From Candidatus Woesearchaeota archaeon (GTDB taxonomy: Archaea; Nanobdellota; Nanobdellia; Woesearchaeales; SKGA01), in NCBI GenBank assembly GCA_007117735.1, contig SKGA01000003.1:1-40217 (forward strand): a stretch of DNA of 40,217 bases, in the 5' to 3' direction. Below are positions 36,207-40,217 of the stretch, one piece after another. Position numbers and translations under genes: made by a program. Under the pieces are notes generated by a model. That model searched no databases. It was not told the DNA's origin and saw only the letters and a list, made by a program, of their open reading frames with translations. Each line of letters begins with the position of its first letter. The stretch's first letter is position 1.

Positions 36207-38093
36207 TCATGCAGCCTTTTTGAGCTGAGCTAAGAGTTTCTTGTGGTTGGACCAGTCAAGAATGTGTTCAAGTACCTCAAGTAAGGTATTCACAGGAATA
36301 ATTTTAATCTTTGCTAGCTGATCTTTTTCAAGAACGATATCATTAAGATTACTCTGAGGAACAAGGACATAAGGAAGACCAGCTTCAATTGCAGCCTCAA
36401 CTTTTGCAGTTACACCACCAACAGGCAACGTTTCACCACGGACACTCACACTACCAGTAATTCCAAACTCTTGTTTAATAGGAATACCTTTTAGAGCGCT
36501 CACAATTGCAGTAGCAATAGCTAAAGAAGCACTGTCTCCTTCAACACCTTCATGCGTTTGTAAAAACTGAACGAAAATATCGTGCTTATCTTTAATATCT
36601 TCACCGAAATACTTCAAAATAATAGCACTCACATTCGTAACGGATTCTTTAGCGATCTCACCAAGCTTACCTGTAGCATTAAATTTCACCGATTTACCGC
36701 CAGGAGTAACTTCGGACTCGATAGGCATGACAATACCAGAATAAGAACCACCGCCACCAATAACAGCCAAGGCGTTTACTCGACCAACACGATGTCCTGA
36801 AGTAACAATAACATCATACTCTTTCTTATTCTCGATGTAACGATCAGCAATTTGTTGTTCAAGACCCCGAGCAAGTTGTTTAGCCTTCACAATATGCTTT
36901 ACTTCAACAAGCTTTGCTTTCTCACTCTTTGCCAAATCGCCACTACTTCGAACAAGACCACCAAGTTCTCGTAATCGCAACGTTAAATGACCTTTTCGAT
37001 TTGCCCGACGACGAGCTTCTTGAATAATAAACTCAATAGCTTTTTTAGAAAAATGAGGAATCTTACCATCCTTAGTTACTTCCTGAGCAACAAACTGAGC
37101 AATCTTAAACTGATTCTCAGGAGTGTCCTTCATGGTTTCACGCATGTAAATCTCATACCCATACCCTCGAATTCTACTTCGAAGAGCAGGATGTAAATCT
37201 TTAATACTATCAAGATTACCTGCAGCGATTAAAATGAAACGACAAGGAACCGGTTCCGTACGAACCATCGCACCAGCACTTCGTTCACTCTGACCAGTAA
37301 TAGAAAATTTACCTTCCTGAATTGCAGTTAATAATTCCTGCTGAGACGTAGGATGAAGCGTACCGACCTCATCAATAAATAAAACACCCATATGAGCTTT
37401 ATGAATCATACCTGCAACAACCCGCTCATGAGCAGGAGTTCCAAGACCACCACTTTGGAAAGGATCGTGAAGAACATCACCTAATAATGCTCCCGCATGA
37501 GAACCAGTAGCGTCAAAGAAAGGAGCTGTTTGTACATCAGCATTATCAACAATAAGTTTTGGCGAAGAAGACTTTAATGAAATACGCTTAGACATGTTAA
37601 TCATAATAATAATTCCAATCAAGAAAATCATACCACCAAGGAATGTAGCGGCAAACAAAATATTTGCAGCGACAACACCATCTGTTGCAGCATAATGACT
37701 TCTAATCCACCATGGAGAAATAACCGCGATTAACGCAAGAATAAGGAAAAAAATATTTTGACCACCAAGACCTTTTTCGTTCTTGGATTTTTGTATAACT
37801 TCACGACCCTCTTTAGCAGGAACAGTTCGAATAAGAGGCTTATTCTCATCATGAGGGTTTGCAAACGATAAGGTATCTACAAGTTTTTCTTTAGGAAGTA
37901 ATTCTGCAAGTGCAACGCCAATTAAGGACTTACCAGTACCAGGCTCACCGATTAATAAAACGTGACGTCGTTGTTGAGCAGCCTTTTGAATAACTTCAAC
38001 AGCATGTTCTTGACCAATTACTTGATCAAGTAATTTCTTTGGAATAGGAATGTCTTTTGAAGAAGAAATATTTTTTAAAGATTTTTTTACCAT
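36207..38093 (-). CDS. lonB: Archaeal membrane-anchored Lon protease (LonB)
   Basis: 628 aa; [11 protein letters not shown], two TM helices inserted in the ATPase domain, [16 protein letters not shown] catalytic Ser region, [10 protein letters not shown] Lys region. Confidence 0.96.
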   Translation of the reverse strand: MVKKSLKNISSSKDIPIPKKLLDQVIGQEHAVEVIQKAAQQRRHVLLIGEPGTGKSLIGVALAELLPKEKLVDTLSFANPHDENKPLIRTVPAKEGREVIQKSKNEKGLGGQNIFFLILALIAVISPWWIRSHYAATDGVVAANILFAATFLGGMIFLIGIIIMINMSKRISLKSSSPKLIVDNADVQTAPFFDATGSHAGALLGDVLHDPFQSGGLGTPAHERVVAGMIHKAHMGVLFIDEVGTLHPTSQQELLTAIQEGKFSITGQSERSAGAMVRTEPVPCRFILIAAGNLDSIKDLHPALRSRIRGYGYEIYMRETMKDTPENQFKIAQFVAQEVTKDGKIPHFSKKAIEFIIQEARRRANRKGHLTLRLRELGGLVRSSGDLAKSEKAKLVEVKHIVKAKQLARGLEQQIADRYIENKKEYDVIVTSGHRVGRVNALAVIGGGGSYSGIVMPIESEVTPGGKSVKFNATGKLGEIAKESVTNVSAIILKYFGEDIKDKHDIFVQFLQTHEGVEGDSASLAIATAIVSALKGIPIKQEFGITGSVSVRGETLPVGGVTAKVEAAIEAGLPYVLVPQSNLNDIVLEKDQLAKIKIIPVNTLLEVLEHILDWSNHKKLLAQLKKAA

Positions 38094-38194
38094 GTGTTCA
38101 CTATAAAAATTTTTTATTTTATAAGGTTTATGATAGCAAAGCTGAAAACGATAAATAAAAAAACTCTTAAAGAAAGAAAGACTAACACCCAGTA

Positions 38195-38404
38195 ATGAAA
38201 CTTAACGGTGTAGAAATAGAAATTATAGACGAAGAAAAGTTTTTCGCAGTCATGGACACCTTCACTAAAGAAGTACTGAGTACAGATATTAGTAAAGGAA
38301 TACCAACACGAGAAGATAAAACTGTCTTTGTCGTAGCAACACACGCGATAGCACTACCAAAAGAAGCAGAAGAAAAACTACAACCCTATATTAAAAAACA
38401 CTAA
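38195..38404 (+). CDS. Small hypothetical protein
   Basis: 69-aa ORF with normal-looking composition; tail-to-tail with the PAC2 gene. Confidence 0.5.
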   Translation: MKLNGVEIEIIDEEKFFAVMDTFTKEVLSTDISKGIPTREDKTVFVVATHAIALPKEAEEKLQPYIKKH

Positions 38405-39156
38405 CCAATATAGTTAACATCTTTTGCATACGTGGCAGGCTTAGCGTATTTCGTTTTCTTCTCCTCATCACGCTCATCTTCAACTTCTTGAATCTCTTCA
38501 TCAAGATCAGTCATATCAATACCTAAATCGAAACGTTTTGAAAGTAGAGAAACAAGTTCTCTCGCTTCTTTTAAACCAACATACATTGGGTGAGCAAATG
38601 TTTCAACAAGAACAGTAGCTGCAGGAATAGATTTTGCTAAACCAAGCAATAAACCAGAAACGCCAACAATAGGACCGACAACCCCATAAATTTCTTCCTT
38701 AGCACCAAACTCATAAAATGTTTTTACAAACTCTTTATCATTACCCGTAGAATAAATTTCAGGATCTTCAACGCCTTGATCAAGACCAATACCGCCTGTT
38801 GTCACAATATGAGAAACGTTCCAAGAAACAAGTAATTCAATAATTTGTTGAGATAATTCATAACTCGCCACTTCAGAAGAAGGTTGCGTATCGCCAGTTA
38901 AGAAAACAATATCTTTTCCATTATACGTTGTTGCAAATAACTCAATTAAAGGAAGCTGAACAAGATTATCCTCATTAACAAAAACACTATTAGGTAATTC
39001 ATAACTAAATAACGTACCAATTTTTTTAGCATCCAATTTTTCAACAAGATAATCAACAGCAATCTTTCCTACATTACCAATGCCAGGAAGACCTTCAATA
39101 AACAATGCATCTTTACAAGAAAAATCTTTATCAATTTTAATATCCCAGGAACTCAT
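38401..39156 (-). CDS. PAC2 family protein (proteasome assembly chaperone-like)
   Basis: 251 aa; ALFIEGLPGIGNVGKIAVDYLVEKL...VTTGGIG...GVVGPIVGVSGLLLGLA; downstream of nop10. Confidence 0.88.
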   Translation of the reverse strand: MSSWDIKIDKDFSCKDALFIEGLPGIGNVGKIAVDYLVEKLDAKKIGTLFSYELPNSVFVNEDNLVQLPLIELFATTYNGKDIVFLTGDTQPSSEVASYELSQQIIELLVSWNVSHIVTTGGIGLDQGVEDPEIYSTGNDKEFVKTFYEFGAKEEIYGVVGPIVGVSGLLLGLAKSIPAATVLVETFAHPMYVGLKEARELVSLLSKRFDLGIDMTDLDEEIQEVEDERDEEKKTKYAKPATYAKDVNYIG

Positions 39157-39212
39157 AAACTACTCAAATGAACACTCCCTTAAAAAACTATCGAGAAGAA
39201 AAACGAAAAAAA

Positions 39213-39371
39213 TTATTCAACCTGTTTTGCTAAACGACGATAATGACCATATTTATCTTCAATAGAAAATTTTGGCGGTTTAGGATTCACCGCTTTAGAA
39301 GAACAAACATGACACTTAGAAGATAACGTGTACGTTTTGCAAGAAATACAACGAAGAAGAAGCGATCCCAT
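39213..39371 (-). CDS. nop10: H/ACA ribonucleoprotein subunit Nop10
   Basis: Manual translation (52 aa, absent from ORF track): MGSLLLRCISCKTYTLSSKCHVCSSKAVNPKPPKFSIEDKYGHYRRLAKQVE*; CxxC...CxxC and P.PPKFS.EDKYG.YRR. Confidence 0.95.
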   Translation of the reverse strand: MGSLLLRCISCKTYTLSSKCHVCSSKAVNPKPPKFSIEDKYGHYRRLAKQVE

Positions 39372-39372
39372 C

Positions 39373-40149
39373 TTAATCACGTTCGAAAGAATAAACAGAT
39401 GCAGTTTTCTTTAACGACGCATCCATGAGTTCAGTGAAAGAAGAAACAGCTTGTTCAGCAAGTTCATAATCAGGAGCAACAACCATAATTTTAAAACGAC
39501 CAGCGCCTAAAAATCGAATTGTTAAGAACTCACTGAGCTTCTCAGCTTTTTCCATGAACGCATTAATAATTTCTACACCGTTCTCATCGTAATTTTCAAT
39601 AACAAATAAGCCGTCAATAGAAACTTGTTTTGGTTTAATTCGCTCACGAATAATAACTTCTAATTCAGAAGCGAGATCTTTATCAACACCTTGATCAGCA
39701 AGAGAGATATCATCTTCAACAACAGCTTCAAAAGCTTTGTAAACAGAATCGTACTTGTCAAGAAGAACTTTTGCAAGAACAGCATATACTTTCTTCAAAT
39801 CTTTCTTTTGCAATTGAGCATAAGACTTGATAATATTTTCTGCAATCGCTTGTTGTTTACGCTCTTCAATTTTAGCACGTCGTTGATTTTCATTTACTCG
39901 ACGTAAGGAAAGATCAATATGACCTCGATCTTTTTTTACTTTAAGAACTTTACAAATGATTACTTTTCCTTCCTTTACGTAATCATTAATGTTACGAATA
40001 CGACCAGGACTGACTTCAGAGATGTGAATCATACCAGACTTTCTATCATACTCATCAAGAGTTACAAAAACGGAATTATAATGTACTTTTGTAACGGTAC
40101 AAAAAACGCAATCTCCCTCATCAGGAAATCCTGATCTCGTATTTAACAT
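39373..40149 (-). CDS. eif2a: Translation initiation factor aIF2 alpha subunit
   Basis: 258 aa; S1 domain GDCVFCTVTKVHYNSVFVTLDEYDRKSGMIHISEVSPGRIRNINDYVKEGKVIICKVLKVKKDRGHIDLSLRRV. Confidence 0.96.
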   Translation of the reverse strand: MLNTRSGFPDEGDCVFCTVTKVHYNSVFVTLDEYDRKSGMIHISEVSPGRIRNINDYVKEGKVIICKVLKVKKDRGHIDLSLRRVNENQRRAKIEERKQQAIAENIIKSYAQLQKKDLKKVYAVLAKVLLDKYDSVYKAFEAVVEDDISLADQGVDKDLASELEVIIRERIKPKQVSIDGLFVIENYDENGVEIINAFMEKAEKLSEFLTIRFLGAGRFKIMVVAPDYELAEQAVSSFTELMDASLKKTASVYSFERD

Positions 40150-40151
40150 TG

Positions 40152-40217
40152 TTAATTGAGCACCTCAAGTACTCGAGCTTTAATTCTTGTTTTACCGCCA
40201 GTCGGTTCACCAAGTAA
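40152..40217 (-). CDS. rps27e: Ribosomal protein S27e, C-terminal part (window edge)
   Basis: Manual translation: LLGEPTGGKTRIKARVLEVLN*; directly upstream of aIF2-alpha as in other archaea. Confidence 0.85.
   Translation of the reverse strand, partial: LLGEPTGGKTRIKARVLEVLN

Overview
The window is an AT-rich, gene-dense archaeal chromosome segment, read from sequence alone. The core gene set suggests a DPANN/Woesearchaeota-like genome, but that assignment is inference. Recognisable core genes are: Udg4 (partial), SepF, FtsY, prefoldin alpha, aIF6, ScpA, enolase, alpha-glucan phosphorylase, CysRS, a sugar nucleotidyltransferase, CCA-adding enzyme, L15e, Dps, DUF655, Rpo4 (RpoF), L21e, L11, S6e, a DRG-type GTPase, MetAP-II, pyrophosphatase, a ROK kinase, LonB, two PAC2 proteins, Nop10, aIF2-alpha and S27e (partial). 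There are two tRNAs, Val-UAC and Cys-GCA. Three things missing from the ORF track were found by reading: nop10, the edges of udg and S27e, and a DUF3800-like gene broken by a single frame change at an A9 run. The most interesting unexplained items are: (1) a paralogous family of membrane plus coiled-coil proteins with a shared 'GDI' membrane domain, at two loci, one beside sepF; (2) a dispersed intergenic repeat in three copies with TAGTTAAC/GTTAACTA inverted arms and a conserved AGTTTTRTYGTTTACYA end; (3) the frame-interrupted DUF3800 gene; (4) a stand-alone Hel308/Ski2-like RecA1 domain coupled to a coiled-coil gene; (5) a Fic protein with a variant catalytic motif; (6) a cupredoxin-like protein that seems to have lost its copper ligands. 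No CRISPR array, rRNA or transposase was seen.
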